Shown: positions 1 to 10,846 of the stretch, one piece after another
Numbering within the stretch: the stretch's first letter is position 1
How the letters are laid out: the number at the start of each line of letters is the position of its first letter
NCBI GenBank assembly: GCA_947628215.1
Contig: CANQYZ010000001.1
Coordinates: 30,237 to 94,236 of the forward strand
Direction of reading: 5' to 3'
Length of the DNA stretch: 64,000 nt
Source: an uncultured Clostridia bacterium
GTDB taxonomy: Bacteria; Bacillota; Clostridia; TANB77; CAG-508
Position numbers and translations under genes: made by a program
Notes under the pieces: model-generated
The model's database searches: none
The model's input: the letters and a program-made list of their open reading frames with translations, nothing else
Told to the model about the DNA's origin: nothing

Positions 1-476
1 AACTCTAAAAAATCATTAATTGCTTCAAATCTATTTTTTGAAAATTCCATAGAATCTAAGGTTCTTCTATGATCTTCTTCTGTATAAACATCATTATCTA
101 TTCCAACTCTAGCTAAATCTATAACAAAAAGTTTTGGATTTTGTTTTTCTAATACTTCTTGCATAAGATATTTCACATCCATAAATGGCTGAGATGCTGT
201 TGTCATCATTCCGGTAGTATATCCATACATATCAAAAGCAAGTGTAGAATTAAAAGCTGTATAAACATTACTACTTCCAATATAAGCAACATCTATAGAA
301 TTCTCTGGCTCATCATAAAAATATGCTACTGCCGTTTTATTTAACCAAAGAATATTTGAAACATAATAAAATAAAAAGCAAAATATTACTGTAAAACAAA
401 TAAACTTTAAAATTGTTTTATAAAAATATCCGTGTGTGTGTGTGTGTACTCGCTCTAAGCTTTTACTAGTTTCCAT
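1..476 (-). CDS. membrane-anchored protein next to MBOAT gene, likely SGNH/DltD-like (partial, runs off window start)
   Basis: Open minus frame from ATG at 476 with SD (aaaggagtgaaaaATG); METSKSLERVHTHTHGYFYKTILKFICFTVIF... one TM then soluble part; downstream of MBOAT gene in the same operon. Confidence 0.6.
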   Translation of the reverse strand, partial: METSKSLERVHTHTHGYFYKTILKFICFTVIFCFLFYYVSNILWLNKTAVAYFYDEPENSIDVAYIGSSNVYTAFNSTLAFDMYGYTTGMMTTASQPFMDVKYLMQEVLEKQNPKLFVIDLARVGIDNDVYTEEDHRRTLDSMEFSKNRFEAINDFLE

Positions 477-487
477 TTTTCACTCCT

Positions 488-2020
488 TTAAAATTGTCTA
501 TATATAAATGCAGCAGGATCATATCCTGGGCCATAGCATCCAAATATCAAAATAATAAATATTAATGAATATAAACATACCCATCTAAATACAATATTTT
601 GCTTGAATAATTTTTCTCTAATATCTCCTCTTCTTGCAAGAAGTTGAACTACAAACATTATGATTAATGAATAAATTAATATTCTAAAATCATACATATC
701 AAGTCCTGCTTTGTATAGTGAAGTTCTATCAAATAATACCCAAGGATTCCAAACAAATGCATTTTTCATTATATGAATAGCATTTGTTACACTAGTTGCT
801 CTAAAGAATATCATCGCAATTGAAAACAGTAAATATGTTCTTAGCATTTGATATAATTTATAACTAAACTTTTCTGTATCTATTCCAAGCTTTTTATTTA
901 CTTTTTCTGCAACTGGTGCTAAAGTTTCTTCTAGGAAAATATAGATAAATTGCAAAATTCCTGAACCTATAATAAAAGTATAAGCTCCTTCATGCCAAGC
1001 TCCAATTAGTACCCACATAATAAACATTGAAAGATACATTGGAATTTTCTTGCCTGTTTTCTTACCAAACTTTTCTTTACACTTCTTACCGAGATTCTGC
1101 ATAAAATCACTTTTTAGCAATGGATAAAAAATATAATCTTTAAGCCAACAGCCTAGTGTTATATGCCAATTTCTCCAAAGTTCTGTAATAGATCTTGAGA
1201 AAAATGGTAATGTAAAGTTTTCTGGTAGTTTAATTCCAATAATCTCAGAAATTCCCATGATAACATCAATAGATCCTGAGAAATTAGTATAAAGTTGCAA
1301 TGTAAAGAATAATATTGCAATTATAGTATAGAATCCATCAAATTTAGCTAAGTTTCCATATACTGTATCTACAAACATTCCTAGTCTTTGAGATATAACA
1401 AGTATCTTAAATACCCCCCAAAGAATTCTAACTAATCCTCTGCACATTCTTTTATAATCAAATTTGTGCTTTCCATAAAGTTCATTTTCTATAGCATCAT
1501 ATCTTATAAAAGGTCCAGATGTAAGTATTGGAAAGTATGACATAAATAAAGCACACTTAAATATATTTTTCTGAGGCTCTACTAATCCCCTATAAATATC
1601 TGTTAGATAGCTAATCATAATTAAAGAATAATAGCTAATTCCAACTAATGAATTTCTATGTACTAGTCCAAATTGATAGTCAACTTTAAATAGATTTAGT
1701 ATATGATTTCCTGTTACTAAAAATAAATTTGTATATTTTAAATAAATTAATTGTCCTAAAATTATTAAAATTCCAAGTATTAAATATCTCTTTGATTTTT
1801 TAGCATCATCTTTATTTTTATAAATCGCCATTCCTAAAAAATATGTTGGAACAAGTACTACTAATGCTTGTATAACAGTTCCTACATTTAAATTGTCATA
1901 AAATAAGAATATGACACTTGAAACTAAAAGAACTACCCATTGTATTTTTTTTGGAACTACAAAATAAATTAATAATACCATTAAACCAAAAAACAAAAAT
2001 GTTAATGATGTTAAGCTCAT
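488..2020 (-). CDS. MBOAT family O-acyltransferase (DltB/AlgI-like)
   Basis: 510 aa polytopic; FTLPFFSRSITELWRNWHITLGCWLKDYIFYPL and GAWHEGAYTFIIG typical of MBOAT. Confidence 0.9.
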   Translation of the reverse strand: MSLTSLTFLFFGLMVLLIYFVVPKKIQWVVLLVSSVIFLFYDNLNVGTVIQALVVLVPTYFLGMAIYKNKDDAKKSKRYLILGILIILGQLIYLKYTNLFLVTGNHILNLFKVDYQFGLVHRNSLVGISYYSLIMISYLTDIYRGLVEPQKNIFKCALFMSYFPILTSGPFIRYDAIENELYGKHKFDYKRMCRGLVRILWGVFKILVISQRLGMFVDTVYGNLAKFDGFYTIIAILFFTLQLYTNFSGSIDVIMGISEIIGIKLPENFTLPFFSRSITELWRNWHITLGCWLKDYIFYPLLKSDFMQNLGKKCKEKFGKKTGKKIPMYLSMFIMWVLIGAWHEGAYTFIIGSGILQFIYIFLEETLAPVAEKVNKKLGIDTEKFSYKLYQMLRTYLLFSIAMIFFRATSVTNAIHIMKNAFVWNPWVLFDRTSLYKAGLDMYDFRILIYSLIIMFVVQLLARRGDIREKLFKQNIVFRWVCLYSLIFIILIFGCYGPGYDPAAFIYRQF

Positions 2021-2023
2021 TTT

Positions 2024-2410
2024 TTACTCCTCTACTAATTCTATTAGTCCTAAATCCCACATTAAAAACGCAACTTTTTTATTACCAAAAAGTATTGCTT
2101 CTTTTGGGCTACTTACTAAAAAAGCGCCGTCTGATACTAAGTCTTCTATTGTTTTTTCTATATTATTTGTACTATAACAAGTATGATACAAATATTGTCT
2201 TTTCTTAAGTATATTTCTTACTACTTCACCATTTATAAGTTCTATTTTTACATTATTACTTAATGTTAGCATACATAAATTTGCATTTTGATTTGCATCA
2301 AAAACAGTATCACTAATCTCTTTAATATCAAAATATTTTTTAAGTTTAGTAATACTATTATCAATATTTTCTGTCGCAATTCCTATATGATGAAATTCCA
2401 TTTTTTCCAC
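2024..2410 (-). CDS. VOC/glyoxalase-like protein (methylmalonyl-CoA epimerase-like)
   Basis: MEFHHIGIATENIDNSITKLKKYFDIKEISD...; GLIELVEE C-terminus. Confidence 0.75.
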   Translation of the reverse strand: MEKMEFHHIGIATENIDNSITKLKKYFDIKEISDTVFDANQNANLCMLTLSNNVKIELINGEVVRNILKKRQYLYHTCYSTNNIEKTIEDLVSDGAFLVSSPKEAILFGNKKVAFLMWDLGLIELVEE

Positions 2411-2416
2411 CTACTT

Positions 2417-2659
2417 TTATTTTCCTCTATTTAATATAATATTTACCATGTCTCCTACATTTTTCATAGTAGTAACTTCACCCATATTAAACTTCATTCC
2501 AAATTCTTGCTCAACTGCAACAATTAAATTAATATGCTCTAAACTATCCCAATCTTCAATATCATTTGATGTAGTATTTTCATTTACTACAATAGAATCA
2601 TCATCAAATACATCTCTAAATACATTATTTAATCTTTCAAAAACTTCTTCTCTTTCCAT
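2417..2659 (-). CDS. acyl carrier protein
   Basis: DDSIVVNENTTSNDIEDWDSLEHINLIVAVEQEFGMKF; phosphopantetheine site DSLEHINL. Confidence 0.9.
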   Translation of the reverse strand: MEREEVFERLNNVFRDVFDDDSIVVNENTTSNDIEDWDSLEHINLIVAVEQEFGMKFNMGEVTTMKNVGDMVNIILNRGK

Positions 2660-2660
2660 T

Positions 2661-4439
2661 CTAATTCACCTCAATAACATTATTTTTATTAGTATATTCT
2701 TTAGAAATATCTAATTTATATACTTTATTTCCTTTTTCATCACAAGAAATTTCTTCAAATCCTTGCAAATCATAAAAATTATTAACCATTTTATTTTTTA
2801 AAGTTGGATAATAGTATCCATATATAGTTTTGATATTTCTCTCTTTTGCCTTTTCTACTAACTTGTCCATCATAGCAAATTCCATATTTCTCTTTAATAC
2901 TCTACAGCTCATTATCCAAAGATCAATATGAAGTTCGTCTTCATTTTTTATATTTCCAATAACAACTGAAATTACTCCATTGTCTCCAAATATGTCTTCT
3001 AGTTTTCCATAAAGTTTAATGTAATTATCATTATTTGCAACTTCTTCAATATCTGCTAAAGAATATCTTTTAGTAGTTAAATTAAATTGATTACTTTTAT
3101 TACTTAATTGAGAAATTCTCTCTAAATATATAGGTTTAAAGTCTTCTATTTCAGCTTTCATTTTTAGTGATAATAGATAATCATCATAATTTTCAAAAGT
3201 AGCCATCATTTGACTTCTTTTTGCATTATCTTTATACATTTCACTTTTCTTCAAATCTTCTTTAGAAAAGTTTGTAACTTCAAAATATCCGTTATGATCA
3301 ATTATTCTTATGTAATTTTCTGGAACATCTATCTCTGGAGCTGAAATTCCATCTATATAATTTTCTACAATCTTTCTTTCAGCAGGATTATCATCTACAA
3401 ATACAAAACTATCTGCTCCTAAATTTAGCTCTTCTGCAATATCTTTTGTATTTAAATTTTTAGGATTCCAATTAGCTTTAATTATAATAAAATCATCTGG
3501 TTTTAAAGTTCCAGCCTCATGATTTAATCCAGCTATTGCATTTTCATATTCATTTTTAGAATTTACATTTAGGATTACTCCTAATGATTTATGCTCTTTT
3601 AAATAGTTTTGAAATTCTGAATAAACTTGACCACTAGGAACTTCTGGTCCAATTTTTAAGTTTTCTACTCCATCGTCTCCTACTATTCCACCCCATAAGG
3701 TATTATCTAAATCTAATACAAAAGCTTTTTTATTCTTTCCATAAATTGATTTTATAATATTTGCAATATTAAAAGATAAATATGGAATTGCTGGTACTTC
3801 TAAAGCATATTTATACATATGATAATAAAATTGATTTGACCACTTATCTAATCCATAGCAAGCTGATATATAATTTATATCATTTATAAAAAAGTTTTTT
3901 GTACTATTTGCATAATCATAAAACTTTTGATTTAGCCTAGTTATAAAATTTATTTTTCCGTGAATATCACTTGCATCTTTATTTCCAAGAAGTCTATAAT
4001 ATGGATACTCAAAATTATTTTGAATAATTGTACAATCAAATTTCTCAAAAAGCTTATCCCACATTTTTTTAAACTTCTCATACTCTGCATTTAACATTTC
4101 CATTATAGTATTTTCATCGTCATACATACTTGGATAATTTATTATATTTCTATTTGTTGTATGTATATATATAATATCTGGTTTAAAAGAATCTAATTCT
4201 TCATTTCCAAACATTGCGTCTTCATAATACTTGTTATATTCTGATTCATAAAATGTAGGCTTAATTCCATAATTTAATAAAAATATTTCAAGCATATTTT
4301 TTATTTCACTAGTTGTAGAGCCACCAAGTATTGCAATATTTTTTTCTATAAGCCCTGGCTTTTCTAGTAATTGTCTTTTTATTTTCTTCTTATTTTTAAG
4401 TAAATTATTTGCATCAAATGGATATTCTAATTCTTTCAT
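2661..4439 (-). CDS. FkbH-like HAD-IIIC family protein
   Basis: AFVLDLDNTLWGGIVGDDGVENLKIG, VFVDDNPAERKIVE, GNAT-like C-terminal region. Confidence 0.9.
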   Translation of the reverse strand: MKELEYPFDANNLLKNKKKIKRQLLEKPGLIEKNIAILGGSTTSEIKNMLEIFLLNYGIKPTFYESEYNKYYEDAMFGNEELDSFKPDIIYIHTTNRNIINYPSMYDDENTIMEMLNAEYEKFKKMWDKLFEKFDCTIIQNNFEYPYYRLLGNKDASDIHGKINFITRLNQKFYDYANSTKNFFINDINYISACYGLDKWSNQFYYHMYKYALEVPAIPYLSFNIANIIKSIYGKNKKAFVLDLDNTLWGGIVGDDGVENLKIGPEVPSGQVYSEFQNYLKEHKSLGVILNVNSKNEYENAIAGLNHEAGTLKPDDFIIIKANWNPKNLNTKDIAEELNLGADSFVFVDDNPAERKIVENYIDGISAPEIDVPENYIRIIDHNGYFEVTNFSKEDLKKSEMYKDNAKRSQMMATFENYDDYLLSLKMKAEIEDFKPIYLERISQLSNKSNQFNLTTKRYSLADIEEVANNDNYIKLYGKLEDIFGDNGVISVVIGNIKNEDELHIDLWIMSCRVLKRNMEFAMMDKLVEKAKERNIKTIYGYYYPTLKNKMVNNFYDLQGFEEISCDEKGNKVYKLDISKEYTNKNNVIEVN

Positions 4440-4551
4440 TTGTACCTCCTATTTTTTAATCAAAAAAAATCTAAAACTATAAGCTTAGACTAAGTATTTT
4501 TATATATCTTTTTACCGCTTTTGTCAAGGATTTAAAAATCTAAGACTTCAA

Positions 4552-4582
4552 AAAAATACCAGTTTATTAAACTGGTATTTTT
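4552..4582. terminator. hairpin terminator
   Basis: aaaaataccagttt / aaactggtattttt inverted repeat with T-tract. Confidence 0.7.
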
Positions 4583-4590
4583 AATATATC

Positions 4591-5184
4591 TTAAATTTTT
4601 TCTAAACAATTAAACATTACTTTTTCTAAGTCGTCTATAGAAACTACAGACTTTTTTGTGGCCTCTAAAAAATCTTCTGATGAAACTTTTCTTAAATCAA
4701 ATAAGAAACTATTTTTTAAAGCAAGTTGTCTTATAAATTCTCTAGTTACTCTTCCATTTCCCTCTCTAAAAGGATGAAGTACATTTAATTCTGATAAATA
4801 ATAAGCAAGTCTTTTAGAAAGTTTTTCTTTTGAATATCCTTCAAGATAATTTTCTTTTTTAATCTCATTTAATATTCTATCTAATTCTTCATCTATATAT
4901 TGCCAACTTGCAAATGTAAAATCATCTTTTGCAATATTTTCTGTTCTAAGCTTTCCTGCAAAAAAATAAATATCTTCAAATAAGAATTTATGAATCTGCA
5001 TAAAATGTTCTTTGTCAAAATTTCCTGTAACTCCAAGTCTTCTAAGCTCATATGATTTTACTACAGCAATTCTATTTTCTAATTTTAAAAGTACATCAAA
5101 ATCTTTTATCTCAAGTTTATTTTTTAGTACATTTGTACCTTTATAACAATATATAGAATTTCTTGCTTCATAGAAATCTTCCAT
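4591..5184 (-). CDS. Fic/DOC family protein (toxin of Fic-type module)
   Basis: Fic motif HPFREGNGRVTREF. Confidence 0.9.
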   Translation of the reverse strand: MEDFYEARNSIYCYKGTNVLKNKLEIKDFDVLLKLENRIAVVKSYELRRLGVTGNFDKEHFMQIHKFLFEDIYFFAGKLRTENIAKDDFTFASWQYIDEELDRILNEIKKENYLEGYSKEKLSKRLAYYLSELNVLHPFREGNGRVTREFIRQLALKNSFLFDLRKVSSEDFLEATKKSVVSIDDLEKVMFNCLEKI

Positions 5185-5208
5185 ATATCTTTATCTCCTA
5201 AATCAATC

Positions 5209-5376
5209 TTAATTTACAGAATTTTTAATACTAGAAATCATATCATTTAAGCTTATTTCATCATTTGAATATCTTTCTAATAATCTTATATCTTCATCTG
5301 TAATATTCATATTTTCCATTTCAAAATCTGTTTTTATATTATCTATATCATAAAAGAATTTTTCTTTTTTATCCAT
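5209..5376 (-). CDS. VbhA/FicA-like small antitoxin
   Basis: MDKKEKFFYDIDN...LLERYSNDEISLNDMISSIKN; SD at the Met encoded at 5376; directly upstream of Fic gene. Confidence 0.6.
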   Translation of the reverse strand: MDKKEKFFYDIDNIKTDFEMENMNITDEDIRLLERYSNDEISLNDMISSIKNSVN

Positions 5377-5520
5377 AACAAAAATCCTCCTTTTTTCTCT
5401 AAACACTACATTTCTATTATACCACAAAATGCTTAAAAAATCTATACTTTTGACGTTTTTTATAATCTTTTTTAAAAAATTTAATGCATAAAAATAGGGC
5501 TATTTTTAAGCCCCATTTTT

Positions 5521-6186
5521 TTATTTCTCTTCTTTATTTTCTTTTTCTTCTATTTTTTCATTTTTTACTTCTTCTTGATTAGTTTCTGTATCATCCTTTT
5601 CTTTTTTGTCTTCATCTTTGTCTTCATCATCAAAACTTACATTTATATTTTGTTCACGTGTTATTAAATCTACTTCGAAATAATCAGATTGCTTAAATCC
5701 AAATATCTTAGCAAGTACATTCGTTGGGAAGGATTGTACTAATATATTATAATTTCTAGTCTGTTCATTATATTTTTTTCTTGATTCTTCTATATCTTTT
5801 TCAACTTCTTCAAGACCTTTTTGAAGTTTTATAAAATTATCACTTGCTTTTATTTCAGGATAATTTTCTACTGTTATAAAAACATCTTTGATTACTTCAG
5901 ATAGCTTATCCTCTGTTTTTTGTCTTTGTCCTACTGATAAATTATTTTGAAGCTTTTCTCTTATTTCAGTAATTTGTTTTAAGGTTTTTTCTTCGTGATT
6001 TGCATACGCTTTTACAGTAGCTTCTAGATTTGGAACTAAATCAAATCTTTTCTTAAGTGCAACATCAACATTATAAAAAGCTTCTCTATTTAAATTTAAT
6101 GCTTTTACTAATTTATTAAAAAATACAATTACCGCAATAACGAATATTGCTAATATTACAATAAAAATAATTGTTGTAGGTTCCAT
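5521..6186 (-). CDS. LemA family protein
   Basis: NREAFYNVDVALKKRFDLVPNLEATVKAYANHEEKTL, NYPEIKAS. Confidence 0.9.
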   Translation of the reverse strand: MEPTTIIFIVILAIFVIAVIVFFNKLVKALNLNREAFYNVDVALKKRFDLVPNLEATVKAYANHEEKTLKQITEIREKLQNNLSVGQRQKTEDKLSEVIKDVFITVENYPEIKASDNFIKLQKGLEEVEKDIEESRKKYNEQTRNYNILVQSFPTNVLAKIFGFKQSDYFEVDLITREQNINVSFDDEDKDEDKKEKDDTETNQEEVKNEKIEEKENKEEK

Positions 6187-6268
6187 AAATTTTCTCCTTG
6201 ATTTTAACTTTTGTATAAACTTTACTTAATCATTATATATATACTATATCTATTTTTCAAGCTAAAAA

Positions 6269-7162
6269 CTATTTTTTTCTTAAGGCTGATACAAAAAATC
6301 CTTCATAATACTTATTTGGTTTAATACATATTGTGCCATCTATCTTAGTATTTAGTAATTCTAGGTTTTTAGTACCACTTAAATTTATATTTTCTATTTC
6401 AAGTAATCCTTCATTTTCACTTAATACTTTTTCTATAATTTTTTCATTTTCTTCTTCTAAAATAGAACAAGTAGAATATACAATCGTTCCACCTTTTTTT
6501 AAAAGTTTTACAGCTTTTCTTAAAAGTTCTAATTGAGATTTCACACATTTTGAAATTAAATCTTCTGTTAAATATTTAAGATTACTTTCATTATTTATAA
6601 AAAGAGTACCACTTCCTGAACAAGGAGCATCTAAAAGAATTCTATTAAATGAGAAAAAGTCTTCAAGTTTTCTTGCATCCTTTTGCATAACAAAAGCCTT
6701 AGCACCTTGTTTTTCTATATTATATTTTAGTCTATCTAGTCTTATTTTATTTAATTCGCATGCTGTAATATTTGCTTTATTCAGAGTAAATGATGCAATT
6801 TCAGTAGTTTTTCCTCCAGGAGAAGCACACATATCTAATATATCTTCTTTTTCTTTTGGATCTAATACTATAACTGGAATCATTGATGATAAGCTTTGAA
6901 CATATATTTTTCCATCATTATATATATCTAAATTTCTTAATTTATTTTCATCATCTTCTATAAAATATCCGTCTATAAAATCAGCTTTTTTATATTCAAT
7001 CAAATTTTTATCTAGCACTTCTTCTATATACTTTTCATCTGATTTTATTCTATTTACTCTAAAAGAAGTTACTCTTTTTATAGAATATCCATCTATTATT
7101 TCTTTTAAAACTTCTTTTCCATATTGTTTTTCTAGTTTTTCTATTAAAAATTCTGGCAACAT
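6269..7162 (-). CDS. RsmB/RsmF-type rRNA (m5C) methyltransferase
   Basis: DMCASPGGKTTEIA, LLDAPCSGSGTL, YSTCSILEEENE. Confidence 0.9.
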   Translation of the reverse strand: MLPEFLIEKLEKQYGKEVLKEIIDGYSIKRVTSFRVNRIKSDEKYIEEVLDKNLIEYKKADFIDGYFIEDDENKLRNLDIYNDGKIYVQSLSSMIPVIVLDPKEKEDILDMCASPGGKTTEIASFTLNKANITACELNKIRLDRLKYNIEKQGAKAFVMQKDARKLEDFFSFNRILLDAPCSGSGTLFINNESNLKYLTEDLISKCVKSQLELLRKAVKLLKKGGTIVYSTCSILEEENEKIIEKVLSENEGLLEIENINLSGTKNLELLNTKIDGTICIKPNKYYEGFFVSALRKK

Positions 7163-7251
7163 ATTTTCTCTTTCTTTTTTATTTTTTATTTTTATTTCAA
7201 TTTTTATTTTCTAAAAAAGAATAAGCTTATTCTTTTTTAATTTTTATTATT

Positions 7252-8433
7252 TTATTTTTGGAACTTAGTAATATCTGAAATACTTGCTGCAAAATAAGGT
7301 TTATCTTTTCCTTCTTCTACTAAAAACATAACAAATGAATCATCTAAATATAGATGTTTTGGTTTTACTTCTGTATCTATTATTGCTGCTGATTCCTTTG
7401 TCATTATTGCAGCTTCACTTACAAGCTTTCCACCTTTTTTATTTAATTCAAGTTTTACTGTTTGAAGAGCTTTTTCTATAAATAGAACATTATTTTTTGA
7501 ATCTGTAAATTCTCTATTTTCAAGTTCAGTATATTCACGTAGCTCATCAAATTTTAAATTTGGCATTTTAAAATCATCTATATCTTCTAATATTCTAATA
7601 CCAGTATATTTTTCTTGTTTTGTATTTATATTATTATAAATTTCTTTAAAATTCTTTCCTTCTGGATTATTACAAAGTATGATGTTTTCTCCTTCTTTTG
7701 TAGAAAGCTCTACTGCAAAATCTTCATCATTATTGTAATATAATATTTTAATCTGATCTTTTACTTGTTCATCTGAAGTTCCATCTGTTCCAAAGTATTT
7801 TATATTTTTATAAGTATCTCCTTCAAAATTTCCATCTTCTAAATCTTTAAACTCATATTTAAAATTAAATACTTTTTTTAGCATTGTATAGAAAAAATAT
7901 TTTCCCTTAGCATCATTTTCATTTTTCTCCCAAGTAAATTTATCTAATATATCACTTTTCTCATCAAATTTTTCTTTTATTTCTTTTTTTATAAGATCTC
8001 TTAGCTTCTCAGTTGGATATCCTGATTTTACATAATAATCTTGTTCATTTACATCTGTTTTTAAAAATTCTTTTTTATTTAAATTTTCAGCAACTTTTTC
8101 TACTGGATCAAATACTATATCTTTTCCGTTTTTTTCTAAAAGTTCATTCCAAACGATTTGAAAAGTTCCACAATATAAAGAGTCTTTTCCAATTTCATCT
8201 TCCATAGTTGCTACTACTAGTTCTTTAGTAGTATCTGTAGATGTTGGAGCTTCTGTATTGTTTTCTTCTGTGGTATTTTCAGTTTCATTTTCAGCAGAAA
8301 TATTTTCATTTGGAATAACTTCTGGATTTTCTTCATCTATTTTATGAAATATAAGCCTTTGAATTAAAATAGCAAGTGCTATAAAAAATATAATAGCCAA
8401 AAAAATTATTAGCTTTTTCTTAAAATTTTTCAT
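7252..8433 (-). CDS. membrane-anchored extracytoplasmic protein, possibly serpin-like
   Basis: N-terminal TM, Glu/Asn/Thr-rich linker; ALQTVKLELNKKGGKLVSEAAIMTKES and DSFVMFLVEEGKDKPYFAASISDI resemble serpin hinge and C-terminal strands (weak). Confidence 0.4.
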   Translation of the reverse strand: MKNFKKKLIIFLAIIFFIALAILIQRLIFHKIDEENPEVIPNENISAENETENTTEENNTEAPTSTDTTKELVVATMEDEIGKDSLYCGTFQIVWNELLEKNGKDIVFDPVEKVAENLNKKEFLKTDVNEQDYYVKSGYPTEKLRDLIKKEIKEKFDEKSDILDKFTWEKNENDAKGKYFFYTMLKKVFNFKYEFKDLEDGNFEGDTYKNIKYFGTDGTSDEQVKDQIKILYYNNDEDFAVELSTKEGENIILCNNPEGKNFKEIYNNINTKQEKYTGIRILEDIDDFKMPNLKFDELREYTELENREFTDSKNNVLFIEKALQTVKLELNKKGGKLVSEAAIMTKESAAIIDTEVKPKHLYLDDSFVMFLVEEGKDKPYFAASISDITKFQK

Positions 8434-8550
8434 TTATTCTAATTTCCTCACTTTTCTTAAAGTTATATAAATAATATTATTATAAACAAATATAAAAGTC
8501 AAAACTTTTTAGCATAAAATTAAATTATAAATTAAATAAGAAACAAAAAT

Positions 8551-8574
8551 AGGAATACTTTTTTAAGTATTCCT
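8551..8574. terminator. hairpin terminator
   Basis: aggaatactt / aagtattcct. Confidence 0.65.
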
Positions 8575-8583
8575 ATTAAAATT

Positions 8584-10134
8584 TTATTTTGCATATTCTA
8601 TAGCTCTTGTTTCTCTAATTACATTTACTTTTATTTGTCCTGGATATTCCATTTCACTTTCAATTCTCTTTGATACATCTCTTGCCATTATAACCATTTC
8701 AGCATCATTTACTTTTTCAGGCTTTACAATTAATCTTACTTCTCTACCAGCTTGTATAGCAAAAGATTTTTCAACTCCCTCAAATGAATCTGCAATTTCT
8801 TCAAGTTTTTCTAGTCTCTTAATATAAGTTTCTAGAGTTTCTCTTCTAGCTCCCGGTCTTGATGCAGATATAGCATCAGCAGCTTGTACAAGTACTGCTT
8901 CTAAGCTTGTTGGTTCTACATCACCATGATGAGCTTCTACTGCATTTATTATTATATCGCTTTCTTTATACTTTTTAAGGATATCTACACCTATTTCTAC
9001 GTGTGTACCTTCCATATCATGGTCTAAAGCTTTTCCTATATCATGAAGTAGTCCTGCTCTTCTTGCTATTTTAGGATTTAGTCCTAGCTCTTCTGCCATT
9101 ATTCTAGCTAAGTTTGAAACTTCAATAGAATGGTTAAGTACATTTTGTCCATAACTTGTCCTATATTTTAGTTTACCAATTAATTTTACTAAATCATCTG
9201 GAAGTCCATTTACGCCAGTCTCTAAAACTGCTCTTTCTCCTTCTTCTTTGATAGTTTGAGCTAATTCTTCTTTTGCTTTTTCTACCATTTCCTCGATTTT
9301 AGCAGGATGAATTCTACCATCATCAATTAATTTCTCAAGAGCAATTCTTGCAACTTCTCTTCTTAATGGGTCAAATCCTGATATAATTACAGCTTCTGGA
9401 GTATCATCAATAATTAAATCAATTCCTGTTAAAGTTTCTAAAGTTTTAATATTTCTTCCTTCTCTTCCGATTATTCTTCCTTTCATATCATCATTTGGAA
9501 GTGCTACAACTGATACTGTTGTTTCAGAAGTATGGTCTGCTGCACATTTTTGTACTGCATAAGAAATAATTTCTTTAGCATTTTTGTTTGCATCTTCTTT
9601 GGCCTTATTTTCTAAGTCTTTAATCAAGTTTGCTTTTTCTGCTACAATCTCTGTTTCTACTTGTTTTAAAATTACGTCTTTAGCTTCTTCAGTAGTAAGT
9701 CCTGAGATTGTTTCTAATTTTTGTCTTTGATCTTCAATTAATTTTTGAAGTTCATTATTTTTTAAATCAGCATCTTGCATTTTTTGTTCTACATTTTTTT
9801 CTTTATCTTCAAGTGATTGTACTCTTCTGTCTAGATTTTCTTCTTTTTGAACTAATCTTTTTTCTTCTGACTTAACTTCGTCTCTTCTCTCCTTAATCTC
9901 TTGTTCTAAATCGTTTCTAAGCTTTAAAATTTCTTCTTTTGCTTTAAAAACTTCTTCTTTCTTTGTATTTTCAGCTTCTATTTTTACAGTTTCTAATAAT
10001 CTTTTTGCTTCTTTTTCTGCACTTTGAATTGTTGATTCAGCAATTTTCTTTCTAACATATACCCCAATAGGTATAAATATAGCTGCAGAGATTAAGAGAG
10101 TAACTACTATCGCTATTATAGTTGTCATTGTCAA
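8584..10134 (-). CDS. rny: ribonuclease Y
   Basis: N-terminal TM, coiled coil, KH ([15 protein letters not shown]), HD domain ([17 protein letters not shown]). Confidence 0.95.
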   Translation of the reverse strand: MTMTTIIAIVVTLLISAAIFIPIGVYVRKKIAESTIQSAEKEAKRLLETVKIEAENTKKEEVFKAKEEILKLRNDLEQEIKERRDEVKSEEKRLVQKEENLDRRVQSLEDKEKNVEQKMQDADLKNNELQKLIEDQRQKLETISGLTTEEAKDVILKQVETEIVAEKANLIKDLENKAKEDANKNAKEIISYAVQKCAADHTSETTVSVVALPNDDMKGRIIGREGRNIKTLETLTGIDLIIDDTPEAVIISGFDPLRREVARIALEKLIDDGRIHPAKIEEMVEKAKEELAQTIKEEGERAVLETGVNGLPDDLVKLIGKLKYRTSYGQNVLNHSIEVSNLARIMAEELGLNPKIARRAGLLHDIGKALDHDMEGTHVEIGVDILKKYKESDIIINAVEAHHGDVEPTSLEAVLVQAADAISASRPGARRETLETYIKRLEKLEEIADSFEGVEKSFAIQAGREVRLIVKPEKVNDAEMVIMARDVSKRIESEMEYPGQIKVNVIRETRAIEYAK

Positions 10135-10285
10135 TCTCCCTCTTTCTTATTTATTTTTCAATGTTCATTAAATATATAAATTTATTTTATACTTTAATTT
10201 TACATTTAATATTTTATATGTATTATCGTAAACTGTCAAGCTATTCTTTTAGTTTCAAAGATTATAGCATACTAATTAAAGTTTT

Positions 10286-10742
10286 TTATTCTTTTATATT
10301 TCCCATGCTATCTACTATGTATATTCTATTACTATCTACAAATTTTACTTCTAGATTGTTTTCATCTATATTATCGCTATCATAAGTATTTTCGTCATTT
10401 TCGTTATTTCCTTCATCTTCTATTTTAGAAACTATAGTCTTATCTTTTCCGCACACCTTCATCTAAAGACTTTTGAAGGAAATCTTCAGTTACTAGTTTT
10501 TCCTCATATTCCATATAATAATCAGTCTTAGCATTTTTAATTGCAACATTTAATTTATCTTTTTCTTCAGAAACATTTAAAGAATCTTTTGTATCATTTA
10601 CAAAATTAAATATTCCATTATTTTTAAATACAATTGTAAGTACACTTCCAGCAAGTACTAATAAAATAATTACAAATACAATTAGTGCAATTATAGTTAT
10701 TCCTTTTTCATCATTTTTTATTTTATTTTTCAATAGTTTCAT
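10286..10742 (-). CDS. type IV pilin/pseudopilin-like protein, one +1 shift at CGG (10449-10451)
   Basis: MKLLKNKIKNDEKGITIIALIVFVIILLVLAGSVL...; frame 0 stops right after GVRKR; skipping C gives GVGKDKTIVSKIEDEGNNENDENTYDSDNIDENNLEVKFVDSNRIYIVDSMGNIKE* (54 more codons). Confidence 0.7.
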
Positions 10743-10846
10743 AATTCACCCCTATTACTTTTTCTTTATTTTATTCTATAAAAAAATTAAGTTCAATAAT
10801 ATTTTTAAATAAAAACTCATATTATATTTTAAGGAGGTTTATTATA

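Noticed and set aside
1918-2208. Plus-strand 96-aa ORF across the MBOAT/VOC junction
   Set aside because: Antisense to two well-supported genes.
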